Below, piece by piece: positions 32,913-46,398 of a stretch of DNA of 64,000 nt; position 1 is the first letter of the stretch; every line of letters begins with the position of its first letter. A program made the position numbers and the translations under genes. This DNA is from Triangularia verruculosa. Taxonomy: Eukaryota; Ascomycota; Sordariomycetes; Sordariales; Podosporaceae. The stretch covers positions 62,001-126,000 of the forward strand of contig MU863903.1 of the NCBI GenBank assembly GCA_033296885.1, written 5' to 3'. Below the pieces are notes generated by a model. It saw only the letters and a list, made by a program, of their open reading frames with translations. It searched no databases and had not been told where the DNA came from.

Positions 32913-34818
32913 TCAACGAAACGTATTGCGAAAGGGACCTTCGACCTTGAGATCCCTGATCCCTTGAGGCATGGAACGGAGCCACTCCGCCCAACTCTCC
33001 ATGTTAAACGTATCGTCCGACATTTGAAACGTCAAACTGATGGTTGATCCCCCGGCAGCTGGGGAGTCTGGGGTATAAGGTGTGGGTGTCATATCTCCCG
33101 ACGGTTGTTGGTGGTGCTGCCGTACTATCAAAGGAGCCAAAAGAATGGATGGCAACACCTTGTTGCCGGATAACTGTACAAATAGCGGAGTAGGAAATGT
33201 CGTGATGGTTTCCTTTTCTGGATTCTGCTCCCGCACCAGACTTGGGTATCGAGACACCAGCTTGGCATGAAGTTCTGTTGCCGAGTAGGCTTCCTTGAAT
33301 TTTTGAACAGCCCTCAGCTTGAGCTGTTCCGTTACGGCCCGCGTAAACGCGCTTCGGCCAAGCAGTTCTACATGGTCCTCGCCGGCCGACGCGGCTATCA
33401 GCTCGAGCATCCCTTGCCGGCGGACCTGCTGATATAGAGGATAGTACGCACAATCCAGGATGATCAGAGCGTCAGAGCAGATATTCTCAAACATGCCTTG
33501 GATCATTTTCCAAGGAATATCGGTGCCGGGCGTCGCTTTCTTGGAGCTGAGAATATGGTAAGCTAATGTTTCAGCCAGAATAGACCCAGAAGAGCACGCA
33601 CCTTGAGATCATGGTATCCCGGTCCTCCCCCAAGTAGCTATGCCCGCTGTAGTAGAAGACCTTCAAAGTGTCCCTCTGGTTGTAGGCCGTGACAAACTCG
33701 TTTACTTCCCTGTTCAGCCACAAATACGAGCTGTTGCCGGGGTCACCCGAGGTTGGTATGTACTTGGTTTTGACCGAGTAGTTGTAGTCGGCCTTGAACA
33801 CCCTGGCGAGCTCTTCCATGTCATTCTTGGCCCCCTCATCTTCATCATCTTGCCACCGGACAAGCATCGCTGAGATATTGGCGTACCGACTTCTGAGGGG
33901 GCTCGCCAGAATGCGAGAAGCACTTCCTTGAAGGTCAGCTCTGAAGGACTCCAGACCAGCGACTGGAAACATGCTCGTTGGTCTCTCTGGCCGAGGTCCA
34001 GACGGCAGCGGCGTCCTAATCCGAGAATCGTGTGGGTTGGCCTGGTTGAGCTGCGACTGGAGAAACGGTGTTGGTTCAACGTCCATCTCTTCAGGATCCT
34101 GGACCAGGATGGACTTGAAGCTTGATACTGCTGGACTCAGCGGTCGCCCATTGGCGCTTGGAGGCGAGCCGTGGCCATACTTTTTGGTGAGCGCCTCCCA
34201 TGTCGTATTGTGATGGCTAGGATGGCACTAGAGATGCAGCGTAAGTAAGGTGGCGTTTTGACTTTGGTGTTTTATGAACCAAACACTCACAGCGACCCGT
34301 CTCCTCTTACAGTCCCCGCAAGCACCCATCTTACGGATGAGCGAGGCCTTCTCGCGCTGCTCAGGGTTCAGGGGGCCGGTTCGTCGACGGCTGGCCCTAC
34401 GCTGCGCCGTGACGTCGGCCCCATCCCTCGCATTGAAGACGGCCTGGGCAGCAACTTGAGCGGTAGCAAGGCTAGGTGACGAAGGCGTATGGGTATCCAA
34501 GCTGTACGGCGTAGGCGTGGTCCCATCGGTGGCTTGTGAGGTCACTGTGGTCGTAGAAGAGTTGGTATTTTGCCTCATGGGCGAGGCAGCCTCAAGCTGT
34601 CGGCCATATTCCCCTCCATTTACGAGGGCGCTCGTGCCCGTACCCGGACTCCCTCCTGGTGGTGGTGGTGGTGGCGGCTGTTGTTGGGGGTGGTGCTGTT
34701 GTTGTTGTTGCTGCTGCGGCTGGTACTGCTGCTGCTGATGATGATGATGTGGCTGCTGCTGTTGCGCCCGACCATCATCTTCCTTTGGAGGGAGCTCGGC
34801 CAAGTTAGGAGCCTGCAT
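32913..34818 (-). CDS. Caspase-fold protein with N-terminal cysteine cluster
   Basis: Three exons, 34818-34291, 34227-33602 and 33546-32913, give 595 residues; introns are 63 and 55 bases (GTGAGT and GTGCGT donors, CTCTAG and CTCAG acceptors). The first 60 residues are Gln/His/Pro-rich. Near 155-185 a Lys/Arg-rich stretch ends in CGDCKRRRVAC, that is C-x2-C-x6-C, followed by HPSH; the cluster is completed by splicing. The second half resembles a peptidase C14 (caspase/metacaspase) domain: a strand ending VFYYSGHS with His372, and IILDCAYY with Cys417, a spacing of 45 close to that in caspases. The usual GHG reads GHS. The C-terminal 120 residues are unassigned. Activity as a peptidase is possible, not shown. 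The start is the first ATG after an in-frame stop. Confidence 0.72.
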
Positions 34819-37800
34819 GCTTACACCATGATGATTCCAGACCGTTAGATCAGCCTCCTTCTCGCCCGGTCCCTCGATCCTCAAGAGGTCCGCTCACCCC
34901 ACTCACACCTGCTGAAGATGTCGGCTGTCCTAGAAGATTGACCCGAACGCAAGTCCAGCGACGGTTGTGAGAGGGGCGACGGGAATTCCCAGAGGAGCCT
35001 GAGGATCGGGAATAGGCCTCGGTGTACAGGGACAGCGAGAGCAGAGGTAAAAGAACGGTGAGTCCCCCTGGTGGAGGAAGGTTCGACGACCCACAGGCCA
35101 GTGTCGTCGATGGCGGGACGTAACTTTGGGACTAGCTAGCTAGAACCGTAGATTTGGTGCTTTGGGGACCGGCTGCACTCTTTGACACTCTAATCCGACG
35201 CCAGTGGATTTACCGAGCAACGTTGCGGCGTTGTGGAGGGCAAGGTTGGCGGCGCTGCTTCAGCGAGGAGGAGGTCTTGTGGTTCAGCGCCGAGGCCGGA
35301 GATAGTGGAAACCACAGCCAGGATGCGCTCGTTTGGTGTTTTTGCGGGATGACTCTGTGGCGGAGTAATAATAATATACAAAGAAAAAAAAAAGAGGAAC
35401 TATCGAGAAGAGAAGAAACGATATCGAGATGTGTTACCAACTGCTGTACAAATCAGGAGAACAGAAGCACCAAAACAGGCGGCATGACAGTGATGGGCCT
35501 CCACTCTGGTGTTAGAGAGGAAGGAGGTGCAGTGGGGAAGCAGGCATAAGAGTCGATGGTACCATCTGCGCCAGAAAAGACTGGACTCGAGGGCCAGTGG
35601 AATTAATTTTGCAGCAGGCGCGATACGCTCTTTTTGCTCGAAGCTCTCATTCGGCTGCGAAAACTGTCACCAATGTCACCACGTTTTCGGTGGTTGTCTA
35701 GTCCCTGTAAATTGTCCACCTCACACCGCAGACCGGCCAATGACCGTTGCCCTACACCAGCTCACCAGCGCTACCTCTGTCTTCTCAAGCTTCTTTTTGC
35801 GCGTGCTGCAGCAAACGCCTCGCTGCTCCCAAACTGTGGCTGCTCACTTGTCATGCTCTTGCTAGTCTTCAACTCCAAGATGCCGACTTGTCGCCAGAAC
35901 AGGACGGCGCCGGATGGTGGGCTTCACCGGGTCATACCGTCCTGCCGCTAGCCTCACCGCAAATGGCGCTATCCGATAGGCCGCTACCCTGGCTCCCCGC
36001 GGGCAGCATCCACTAGCCTACCATTCAAGTCTCACTCTCCCCACGCTCTATCCATCTCACGAACCCTCACTGACGAACACATTTCTCTGTTTGACATATG
36101 TGATATCACGCACTTCCGTTTGCCCACTTCACCTACGGTGAGGGTGCCATTTTGTTCGCATCGATATCATAATGATCTCTGTTCTATCTGGAGGAGCAGG
36201 AGTGGCACCCACCTGTTACCTCGCTGCCACTCCGCAATGATACCCGACTCTTTTTCCTGTCATCAAACACAGACGCCAGTCAGCAAGCACACACCATCGA
36301 CTCACAGCCTGTGCGACGTGCTGCCGACTCCCCCCCTATCTGTACGATGCAGCGACTCCACGACGACGAGACTCGGCATGTCCAGATCTGTCAATCCCTG
36401 CTGCCGGCTTCACCTTCTGAGCCAGCAGCATCGCCCATCCCTAGGTATCTATCTCCCTTGGCATTGGACGCTTCCCTCTGAAAGTACCGCATCAAGTCCG
36501 GTTCGTTTCCGCCGTCCTCAGTCCCCCGCCCAGTCTTCTACCTCCCGCCTCACATTCTCGTCGTCCTTCATCTTTGTCGTTCTCGACACTGGTAGGTCCA
36601 AAATTCACATGGTTTTTCCATCCTATCATGTCCTGCAGCCTTTTATTCCCCCTCTCTTCCAGCCGGCCACTACCTTTCCCCACGCTCCCCACTGGCGCCT
36701 TCATCTCCTCCCTCATGCATTGATACCTGTGATACCAAACCTCCCTTGGGCCTGGCCAATCGCCGCCGCCCTCCCCTTTGGGCTTTGTTATTGCTTCTGC
36801 TTCTCGTCGTCCATTCACTTTCTGGCATTTCAGATCTTGCTGACACATTCACTTGGAAGAAAAACAAGCCAAAAGTGCGGCCCGCTAGGTCTGAATCGTG
36901 CCGCTGTTGCATTCTCACTCCGCAGCTATGTGTGCCCGCAGCCTCACCTTGCATTTGCTCGACTACGGCTCGACGCTCCTTCGACCGTCAACCCGATATT
37001 GACCCACTGCCCGCAAAGTGCCTTTGGTTGTATGGCGCCAAGGTGTGTGTGGCTCGCAAGCTTTACAGTAGGGTGTCAGTCCCTATCTGGCAAGCACTTG
37101 TTCATCCAAGGTGGCGACAGAGGACAGAAGCCATGGAGAATCAAAGACATCGACTCCCCGGCTCTGTCCAATCTCGTAAGGTTCCCCCAAAAAGTGTGTT
37201 TACAAATCGTTACAGCATGATCAGAAGCGTCCACAACAGGCCGTGGTGAGGTATTTTGTCTCGAAGCCGGGCAAGTTCTAGAGCTGCTTCTGCCGAAAAA
37301 AAAAAGAGACGGTCCCAATTGCACGACAGGGTCAGGATCCAATCATGCATGGTCGCAATCTGCCCGAAAATGTGTCTCCAACGTTTGCGGGGAGGGGATA
37401 CACTGCTTATTACACCTTGAGCCCACAGGAGTCTTCGGTTGGCATTCGGCAGAATTGGGGATCGTCAAAGCAGTTGGGACCAGCTTATCGTTGCAACCGA
37501 TACGAGTCCTCGGGGTGAGTACGGAGTATCTTGGTCGTGCCATCCGCTGCCGACGTTTCCTCGTCAAGACGCATCTCCAGAATCAGACAGGATCGGGTCT
37601 CAACAATGATTCGATACACCGTAGGTGTCGATGGATACCATCGGGAGAGGATCACAACAAAGCCATACCCAGCTCGCCAACACTCCCCGGCGAGCTGCAA
37701 CTCTCAGTGGTCAAGCACGACGCCGGTCTCCCTGACAGATTGTCACTTCAAGCCCCCGGTTTGGACAAGTTCATGGCTGGCGGCTTGACAGAACACGGGG

Positions 37801-38723
37801 TGTGTCACGGCCGTGGTGTATGCGAGCACCCCCCTTCTGGGTGGTGTGTGCCAGCTTGGGACGGGGGTTGGTCAGCAGAAATTGGCTAGGTAGGATGTTG
37901 CTCTGACTGCAGCTGCCTCTGCTCTGTGTATGGGCAGTGAGCACGTTTGTCGCCGGTGTAAGGAGCTCCTATCCGTCTGCCAGCCGTCTGCCATGTCTGC
38001 AGGGTGCTTTGTTGCAATCTGAGGCGAGCAGCGGGGCGCCAGAAGTTCGTAAAGAACAAGTGCGCATGATTGCATATCTTACCTCACCAGCTTTATAGTG
38101 TTTCGAGTTGGTGTGCATGTGGCTTGTTTCATTGTTTGAGGCTCTTTGCTTTTTGGCAGGAAAGTGATGCTGGGTCTGCTTTTTCTTGGCTAGGTCTTTG
38201 GCAAACGGCTTCAGCTCTGAAGAAACTGGGGGGCCACTCTAGCTTTCCGAGCTCCCTATCAAAAGCAAGCACACACACACGCAACCTCACGGCCTAAGCT
38301 AAAACCGGAGAGGAGAGATGTTCATTGAGCAAAATCATCCCAGAACTGGGCCGCTCCCGTAGAGAAACGTCAAGATGGAGAGAACAAGAAGAATCTAACG
38401 AAGGTCTAGAAAACAGTCAGATAAGTGGCACAGCTCATGACACACGATGTCCTTTTTTTTTCTTGCCCATTTCTTATCTTTCTAGTATGCCAATCACTAG
38501 AATGAGGAGGTCGGAATGGATCACCAGCTACCTAAGTTGGTTATTCGTCACTCCAACAACCGCGTACCTCAGCGTACTCTAGCAACTCTTTCATTGCAAG
38601 AGTTTGAACAAGTCTGTCTTGGAAACACAGCATGTCACAAGTCATCATTCCAAACGGTTTGGTTTAAACCCAGGACTTTTACACAAACCCGAATTTCCAT
38701 GCTATATTATTTGAAAAACAGAA
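34819..38723. other. Long intergenic region, 3.9 kb
   Basis: The largest gene-free stretch in the window. It lies upstream of the caspase-fold gene and downstream of the DUF3176 gene, both leftward. Several open frames occur, the longest being 36120-37220 (+, 366 codons), but its translation is Ser/Pro/His-rich with no motif and it lies in C/T-rich sequence that by chance lacks stops. It may contain a long leader or non-coding transcripts. No repeat element was recognised. Confidence 0.45.
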
Positions 38724-41700
38724 TCAAGTACCAACACCATTCCCATTCCCATTTCCAGCCCCATCATTACCACCCCCTCCCCTCTCATGTGCACGAGGAG
38801 TATCCAACTCCAACCCCCACTCCCCCCTACCCCGATTCACAAACCTCCCCCTTACCCCCTTCAACCCTCTCCTCCTCACCCCACCAGCACCACCACCTAC
38901 CGTCTCCTCCCCCGTTTCTTTATCCACCGTAACAGTCTCCCTCTCATCCTCAGCATTGTTGTTAGCCTCGAGATAATCCTCCAGTCTCGCCTTATCTGTC
39001 GACGAGATAGCCAACAAGCTAGCTAAGGAATCAGCCTTGAGCACCGGGACGTCCCAGACTGCCGTTTGGATCATGATTCCCAATAAAAAGACGACCGTGC
39101 AGGAGACTTGGATGATGAAAAAGACGAGGTAGGGCCAGTGGATGGCTATGATCCGGTTATTTCCGGCTTGGGTTGTTAGGGGGGTGCCGGAGGAGAGGAT
39201 TACGCGGTTGCCTGCGTTGGGGGAGGAGCGGAGGCTGTGTATGTTTCTGTCAGTGATTTGAAGTGGAATCAAGCGGCAGGGAAGCAAGTGCTGATCGAAA
39301 AAGAAAGAAAAAAGAAGAGAAAAGCAAAAAAGAGTTTAAAGAAACAACCTGAACTGGATGGCTTTGCACCGAAAAATGGCAGGGAGGGTGTAAAAAGGGA
39401 AGCAAACGTACGTGTTCGATAGCCCCAAGGCGATGTTGGCTGTTATGTTCTGCACCACCTCTCCCGTTTCCTCCGCAGCATTATCACGAGAATATATCCC
39501 CTCCCCCAACACCCTCGCCGCAGTGCCGATCTGGCCAGGGGAATCGCTGCTGTAATTCCCGGAAAACACTGCGAGTAAATACCGGGAGAGATGCCCCGCG
39601 TGGTCGCGGTTGACGGTGTATTCCTCTTGTCGCTTTGCTCGAGACGCAGCGCTGCTCAGCGCAGAGGAGTGAATTACCTCTGTCTTGCTAACGCCCTTGG
39701 AGACTTCGACGCGGTAGGTGTTTACGCAGAAATAAAACAGGATTTCCAGGGCCGAGGTCGTGTCGTTCTCGTTGCTTGTTCTGGTTGTGTAAATTAGATA
39801 AAGATTGGAGATGCCAGAGGCGGCTTTCCCGGTGTTTTCGCCTGTGGTGAAGCCCAAGCTGTTCTGGATGGGGAGGAAGGAGGAGTTGAGGGTGGAAGTG
39901 AGGTTGAGGTCGGCGGTGGTGAGGAGGATGCCGTTTGGCAGTGTAGCTCGTGGAGAGACGAGATTTGGTGGGGAGACGGTGAGTTGAGGGGTGATGTCGA
40001 TTGTGCTGGCGCAGATAGCTAACGAGGAGAAGTCGGGGAAGGTGCAGGTGCCGGTTGAGCAGGTTGGCGGTAGGTGAGGAATTTGCGAAATTGGGGGGTG
40101 GAAGAGGGAGCTGTGGATAGAAGTTATTTCGGCGGGTGAGAGGGCTATATCTGGTTAGCCATGAAAAAACAAAGGGGGCAAGGGGGTGAATACCGATGTA
40201 AGGATCAGGGTGAGTATAAGCCTCGCTCCTCGGCACCGTCGCCGTCCCCCCTATCGCAGTCCCACTGGGAGCATCATGGAAGGGATAAGTAATCGCTGCT
40301 TGGGTCAGGGGTGACAGCAAAAACGCTGTTACAAGCAAAGCAGCTGCCGACATCCCCAACACTCTCCCTTTTCTCTTTAGTAAAAGCTTCACGCCCCCTA
40401 TTGGTGACCGCTTGGCATCTTCAAAGACGCCATAGTCTCTGATGTCTTTCTCTCCCCTGGCAAAAGAATTCCACTTCAGCTGTGACAACCCTTCTCCTAA
40501 TGGCACAACCAACGCAGCTTGTGCTATTGCTACCAAGAAGCCCACTAGCGCGTTGAGTGATATCGCCATCGGCCACTCGGATAGTGGTTGTCCTTCGTGG
40601 ATTTTGAACACTGCTATTACAAGTGCTAGACAGACGAGGCTGATGAAGCAGCATGTCAACTCCATGATCCAGGAGCCGAGATAGCCAAAACATCCTTGGC
40701 CGCTATAACCAGCCCCGTATCGCTGTTTTCTGCGTCTGCGTTGCCGGTCCCATGACTTCTGAGCTTTAAGATGCTTGGCACTTATTGGTGGGACATCTGG
40801 CAGAGTATCCTGTCTGGGAATCTGCCCATCGATTTGTGATTCATCCTTTGGCTCGGTCCCCGGCCCTGGGTTGAAGTAATCAAGATCCTCATAGTGCATA
40901 AAAGGTCCAGAATCAGTATTGTTGCCCCTGCCTGATGATAGACGGGTGGGATTGCCAGGTCGGTTGCTCCGTCGCTGGCTTTGCCTAAGCCTCTCCGGCA
41001 CAACATTCTGACTGGTAGTTGACTGTGAATTATGCCGGATATTAGGAGTGCTATTAGTCTGGGTCGTAGATCTCCACGCCAATGGAACCGGAGCCGGGGT
41101 AATTTCCTCTTCCGCCCTCGGAGGTTGCCGTTCAGACGGAGGCGGTGTTATATTGAGCCATGAAGCTGTCACCGGCGGTCCTGATGTTGACAATGTCGGT
41201 TCAGGAGCAGGTCCATAAGAAGTTCGATTCGGGCCCTTGCCCGGCTGCGCCGCCCGTGCCCTCGCTTCGTTCAACTCTCGCAAGTCCCGGCTACCTCGCC
41301 AATAGTGCGACGGCGGGAAAGGCACATCCACAGGATGTGATCGAAGCGGTTGTGGTGGTGATGGTTGCGGCACAGGCGGGAGGTCTTTATTCTGGGTGGC
41401 ATAGGCGAGCCATATTGGCGGGTAGCTCTCTGTGCGCGGGACATCAGGTCGTTGTGGCACTGGGAGCTGTTGCTGCTGTTGCTGCTGTTGCGTCTGATGT
41501 TGCCGCTGCTGAAAGGACCCCGCATTGCCAGGTGCTTGCCAGCCCGACTGTGCCGCAGCTTGGTGGTGTTGATGATGAGGAGGCGAGGAAACACCCGAAG
41601 CTGTGCCTCCTCCACTGCCGTAGACGTAGTATTGCTGCAGCTGTTCCTGATCTACGTCGTCGTTATTACCGAGCTTGTCAGTAGTATCCTCTTGATCTTC

Positions 41701-42063
41701 ATGGATCGAACTCGCTGGGGAAACGGTGTGTCGCCCTCCACTGCTGACAGTCCCCACGCGCTGCGGTGATAATGGCGTCTGCGACGAAGAGGCATTGGTT
41801 GGTTTCCTTGCCGGTCGGGTTTCCAATGGTGAGACTTGTTCCTCCAGCGCCGGTCTTGCGCGCGCAGTCAGAGTATTCGTAGCCACAGTCACTGGTTGCC
41901 GACGCGCTGTTGACGATGATGACGGCACTGATATCATCTGCGGACGAGGAGATGATCCCGTCGAAACCGACGTCACCGGTGGATAGTATGGCTCTGAGAA
42001 GATATAGTCCTCTTCGTCCCCGGGGTATTGTCGGTCATCGTGAGGTGGAGGACCTGGGGGCAT
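38724..42063 (-). CDS. DUF3176-type membrane protein
   Basis: Three exons, 42063-40194, 40144-39412 and 39234-38724, give 1037 residues; introns are 49 and 177 bases (GTATTC and GTACGT donors, ATAG and ACAG acceptors). The first 450 residues are a disordered Pro/Ser/Gln-rich region with a Gln run near 195-203. Then comes the family core: LGSWIMELTCCFISLVCLALVIAVF and a second segment SLNALVGFLVAIAQAALVVPLGEGLSQLKW, followed by FEDAKRSPIGGVKLL and a third hydrophobic segment. Exon 2 encodes a probable extracytosolic domain with cysteine pairs (CSTGTCTFPDF) and several N-glycosylation sites. Exon 3 has a last membrane helix (WPYLVFFIIQVSCTVVFLLGI) and a Gly/Asn-rich tail. Function is unknown; such genes are abundant in filamentous ascomycetes. 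The long N-terminal extension is unusual. Confidence 0.85.
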
Positions 42064-44611
42064 ATCGGGCGGCGCCTGTTGTCGTCGTCGCGAGCTTTTT
42101 GAGAAGAAACATTTCCTGTCTCAACAAAACCTCCTCATGTCGATATACCTATCCAATCCAAATCTCAAACCCTCACCATTTCTCCCGAAAGACCCGAGTA
42201 CGGAAAGACAAAGTTGGAATGAGCGGATTTCGTCCTTTTCTGCCGGTCTATCTTACCATCCGTCTCACAAAACAAAGTAGGTAAGCACAGCAGAAACAGA
42301 AACAAATCGGTTCCCCTCCCTCTCTCACTCTCTCTTGCCAAGTGCCAATTGAATCAAGAGATGGAGAAAACAAAACAAAAAGATAAAAACAGCGACGGGA
42401 AGTTTTGAGAACAAAAAAGAAAGAAGAATGATGAAATGTTTAACCAAACAGCTTTCCTACCCTGGGCACCCACCCCCTCCCCCCAACCCATGTCTGAGGT
42501 AAGCTCAGCTGGGTTAGCACATGGAGGGATGGATGATGCACGATCCGTACCTGTCCATTTCCTACCTACATACATATTAGACGATCCCCGGCCACACACA
42601 CACACTCACACAGCACACAAAGGCCAACAAACACACCCACTCGCCCACCCACCACCCTCACATCTCACAAACAAAAACTTACTTCATGTGCCTTGATTTT
42701 CCAACGTTTATTGCAAAGCCCCATGCACTCTATCCCCTCTTTTCGAGTGGGCAATATCTGTATCTTTCTGCGCAATGTCATCAATCCCCCCTCCCCTCAC
42801 CACCCACGACGCTTACATCGCTTAACTCACCTGTCTCTTCCATCCCTCTCAGCCGTGTTTTATCCACATCTCACTTGATTGCTTGCAGCAGCTCGTACAT
42901 ACATTCTTACTATATGGGCCGGGACCGGGTCGGGACCGTGTGAGTTGAGGCCGGATAGCTGCTTGCTTTTCAGTTCGCCTCCTCTTCCTCCTCCTCCTCC
43001 AGCTTCCCCAGCCTCCTCCTCCCAATTAAGGCATAATATTGTGAAACGAGAACTTGGCATTCCTCTCACCTACCTTCGCGTTACCTCATCTTCGATAACA
43101 CCTCTACGGAGTAACTAGATTCCAAAACATTTTTTAACACATCCTACGAATATTACACCACCTGCAGAAGAAAAAACAAAACTTGATCGACAGGACCCTA
43201 GATTTCATCTAGAAGATCTAACTTACACAGCGCCGAGTCGTACCGACTTTTTTACCTTGTGGAGAAACACACCCAACCACCCCCCCTCCCTATCGAATAA
43301 AATCCAAGAGAAAGCTGCTGCCTGCCAGAGAGCGGAAGCGGGAATAACAGGGCTTCAAACTTACAGAACACACATCGCCTCCCATTCCAGAACAAACCTA
43401 AAAGCTGGAAAAAAAATGTCTCTCCTCAGCAAACCTCATGCAAGTCCCTCAAATGCGATGCGATTGATAAAACTTGCCATGTGCCGCACGGTAAAGCGTC
43501 GGCACCCAACGCCCCGTCCCAGGTCGAACACTGATGAGCGGCCGAGAAAGTTTGCTACTTAAGTAAACTGCTCTCCCCCCCGTCCAGTTGTACTGATGCG
43601 GACTCGACAGCCAAAAAAAAATGGCAACACAAGGTTACAGCAACGATAGGGTCCAAAGGGCCGGTTACACTGCATATAAGATCCCCCTCTTCTACTTCTC
43701 CGCAAACCATCCATCCATCTTCCTCAAATCCTGAAACTTGAAGGCGTTGATGAACTGAGACGGCAAGATCGGAGATGTGATAAAAACACATTTGTCACTT
43801 TCCAAGTACGTAAAAGAACGGTAGAATAACCGCTACCCCAATCCGGCCCACTTACCTACCGCCTAGCGCCGGCCCGGGCCGGTATTAAGGTGGATCTACA
43901 CCGGCGTTTCGGTCCCCGAATAAACCGGCTCCCATGAAACCGACAGTCGGCCTTGCCAAAAATCTACAAACCGCCATATCTCCATGTTTGGTTCATCCAA
44001 CCCTGAAAAAGCCACATTTCACAACCCGGGTCCAAGTCACCGGTAGCCACCCTTCCTCCCGGCGGCACAGACATAAGTTTATAGCACGGCATTCTACTCC
44101 CCGGTAAACCACCCCCCATGTCATTGAACCAAAAGACACATTGTAATCCTGTCTAATCCTGTAAAAGTTGTCTCAATCCCAATAAATCATAAAACCACTC
44201 TTATACACCCGCCGCCCACACTCCAAACCCTTTCCCCCTAACCATGCTCGCGTGCACGCTTCGCTTATGAATACCTCCCGATGATGCCCCCAGAAATTAT
44301 ACCACGCCTAACAAAGCTGCTTTTTGACCTGCACATTGTCCAAACCGCTAAGCCCATCCCCTAAACTCCGTGACGCCCCTTGCCCATAGAAACAAAAACC
44401 ACATGTCCGTGCCAAACGAACCCATCCAACTCCATGACCATGTACCCATTGGGGTAATTCCTGTATATATATATACCAAAACAAAACCGAAAGAATACCA
44501 AGCCTACTCCTCATCTCGATACGCAGTAAACGAATATTCAGAGCTAGACCCAACGTGCGTCACGCTGGACGATGCGTCAGACCATCCCATGCTCCGTCTG
44601 AGCAGCCGCGT
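42064..44611. other. Intergenic, 2.5 kb
   Basis: Upstream of the DUF3176 gene and downstream of the zinc transporter gene, both leftward. Contains a short CACACACA run near 42592-42606 and CT-rich tracts, but no supportable gene. Confidence 0.45.
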
Positions 44612-46398
44612 CTAGTGGCGATGCTCATGACCGTGATCATGGCTGTGATCATGCTCGTGCTCTAAGTGCGAGTGGGAATGGCTGCTTTCCGGCCGCGATC
44701 CCGCCGCCGAGGTGTTGCAGCAGCCCTTCCCAACGCAGTCGTCCACGCAGTCCAAAAGACAGGCATCCTCCTCCAGCTCTCCACATCTCGGCGCCGCAAT
44801 AACGGTTGAGCCGTCCAGTCCCATGTTCACTACCGATTCGTGATCATGTGCCTCGTCGAGGCAGAACTCTGGCTGAATGGTGGCGCTGTGAATGCCGTAA
44901 GCGTGCAGACACTTCCTGGCCATCCTGGCCACCTCCATGTACCTCGCACCACCAGCCTCAGATAGAGGAAAAGCAACCTTGATATGCATTGAGGCGACGA
45001 TCTTGGTGTCCGAGAGCTGCCAGATGTGAACGTGGTGGCAGCTCACAACACCTGGAAGCGCTTGAATATCCTCCTTGACTTCTTGCAAATCGATGTTTTC
45101 TGGCGTGGCCTGGAGAAGAACCTTGGATGTCGCTTTGGTGAGAGGAATCGCCGATTTGAGAATGATCATTGTGATGAACAGAGAAACCGCCGGATCAGTG
45201 TAGAGCTTGCCGGGCCAGTCCGTCAACCAGATAACAAGCGCCGTCACAATGACACCCACGTTTCCAAGCGCGTCTCCCAAGACGTGGAGGACCATGGCAT
45301 CCATCCCCATATCGCCGTGGCTGTGACCGTGCTTCTTTCCGGGCTTCCGTGGCTTGTTGTGGTTATGCGAAATGTGGACAACAGAGTGACGCCTAGACCG
45401 CTTTCCGTGGCAATCAGGGGCCGAGACCTCCTGTGTAATCACAGCTTCCTCGTTCTGCTCAAGCAATGGCTGCTCCTCAAGGGCGGGTGTGTCAAGCAGG
45501 GCACTTTCTTCATTGCTGTAGCTGCTGAATTCATCATCGGCTTGAGGTTGGGTGGCAGCAATAATCTCTTGCCGGAAACTGGCGGGGTGGATACTGATGT
45601 CGTCGATACTGAGGCGGTGGTGTTGCCGGGCATTCTGAAGGCGCTTTTTGTGACCAGATCGAGAACCGTGTCTTGAATGGCTTTCCGTTGAGAACCGAAC
45701 ATTTCCGCCTGAGGACTCGGGGATCAAAGCAGGCGGCTGCTCCTCCGTAGGCGATGCCAAGTCCCGGTAGCCAGCACGCCCTTCTTCTGCCGTACCGACA
45801 TCTGCTTCATGTGTATGCGAGTGTCCGTCGCCATGTTCGTGGTCATGGTCGTGCTCGCCCGGCCCATGCGAATGCCCGTGTCCACCAAGAACGACAAAGC
45901 CAACCAAGTTCGAAGCCAATCCCGCGCATCCGACAATAAGAATCAGTTGAGGCTGCTTGATCTCGGGTGGTTCAACGAATCGCGCAACGGCTTCGAGGAC
46001 AATAGAGACGCAGAGTGCAATGAGGAAAACAGCGTTGAAGAAGGCACCCAGAATTTCGGCACGAACCCACTGGTAAACGGTCAGTTACACAGTCTTTGGG
46101 AGCAGGTGCGGTTGTGGTTGGCGAAAAACTCACTCCATACGAAAACCTGTTGGTTGTTGCCTTTGACGCTACCGAGACGGCCCACAGACCGACAAGCAGT
46201 GAGATGATATCGTTTAACTGCAGGTTGATCAGCGACTAAAGAACCCTCGGAGTAGTCAGGAAAGGTCCATACCATGTGGAAGGCATCAGCCATCAACGCC
46301 AGTGAGTGAACCATGAAGCCGACAGTCAGCTCCAACAGGAAGAATATGACGTCGATGACGAGCATCACCTTGATGCGCGTCGACTTGGACCACCCCAT
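44612..46398 (-). CDS. ZRC1: Zinc transporter of the CDF family (Zrc1/Cot1 type)
   Basis: Three exons, 46398-46273, 46217-46134 and 46069-44612, give 555 residues; introns are 55 and 64 bases with GTATGG and GTGAGT donors and CAG acceptors. Six membrane helices are expected. The second carries HSLALMADAFHMLND and the fifth HVLGDALGN, together the HxxxD pairs that bind zinc in cation diffusion facilitators. A long loop between helices 4 and 5 begins with a His/Asp-rich block (GHGHSHGPGEHDHDHEHGDG) and also includes a Lys/His stretch before helix 5. The C-terminal domain ends with a second His-rich block. Zrc1/Cot1 proteins exchange zinc or cobalt for protons at the vacuole. A conserved cysteine-rich stretch (CVDDCVGKGCC) precedes the last block. 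The start is the usual MGWSKSTRIK N-terminus. Confidence 0.93.

Noticed and set aside
36120..37220. Open frame of 366 codons on the plus strand
   Set aside because: The translation is Ser/Pro/His-rich with no motif, and the plus strand is C/T-rich there, which removes stop codons by chance. No splice partner or homology cue.
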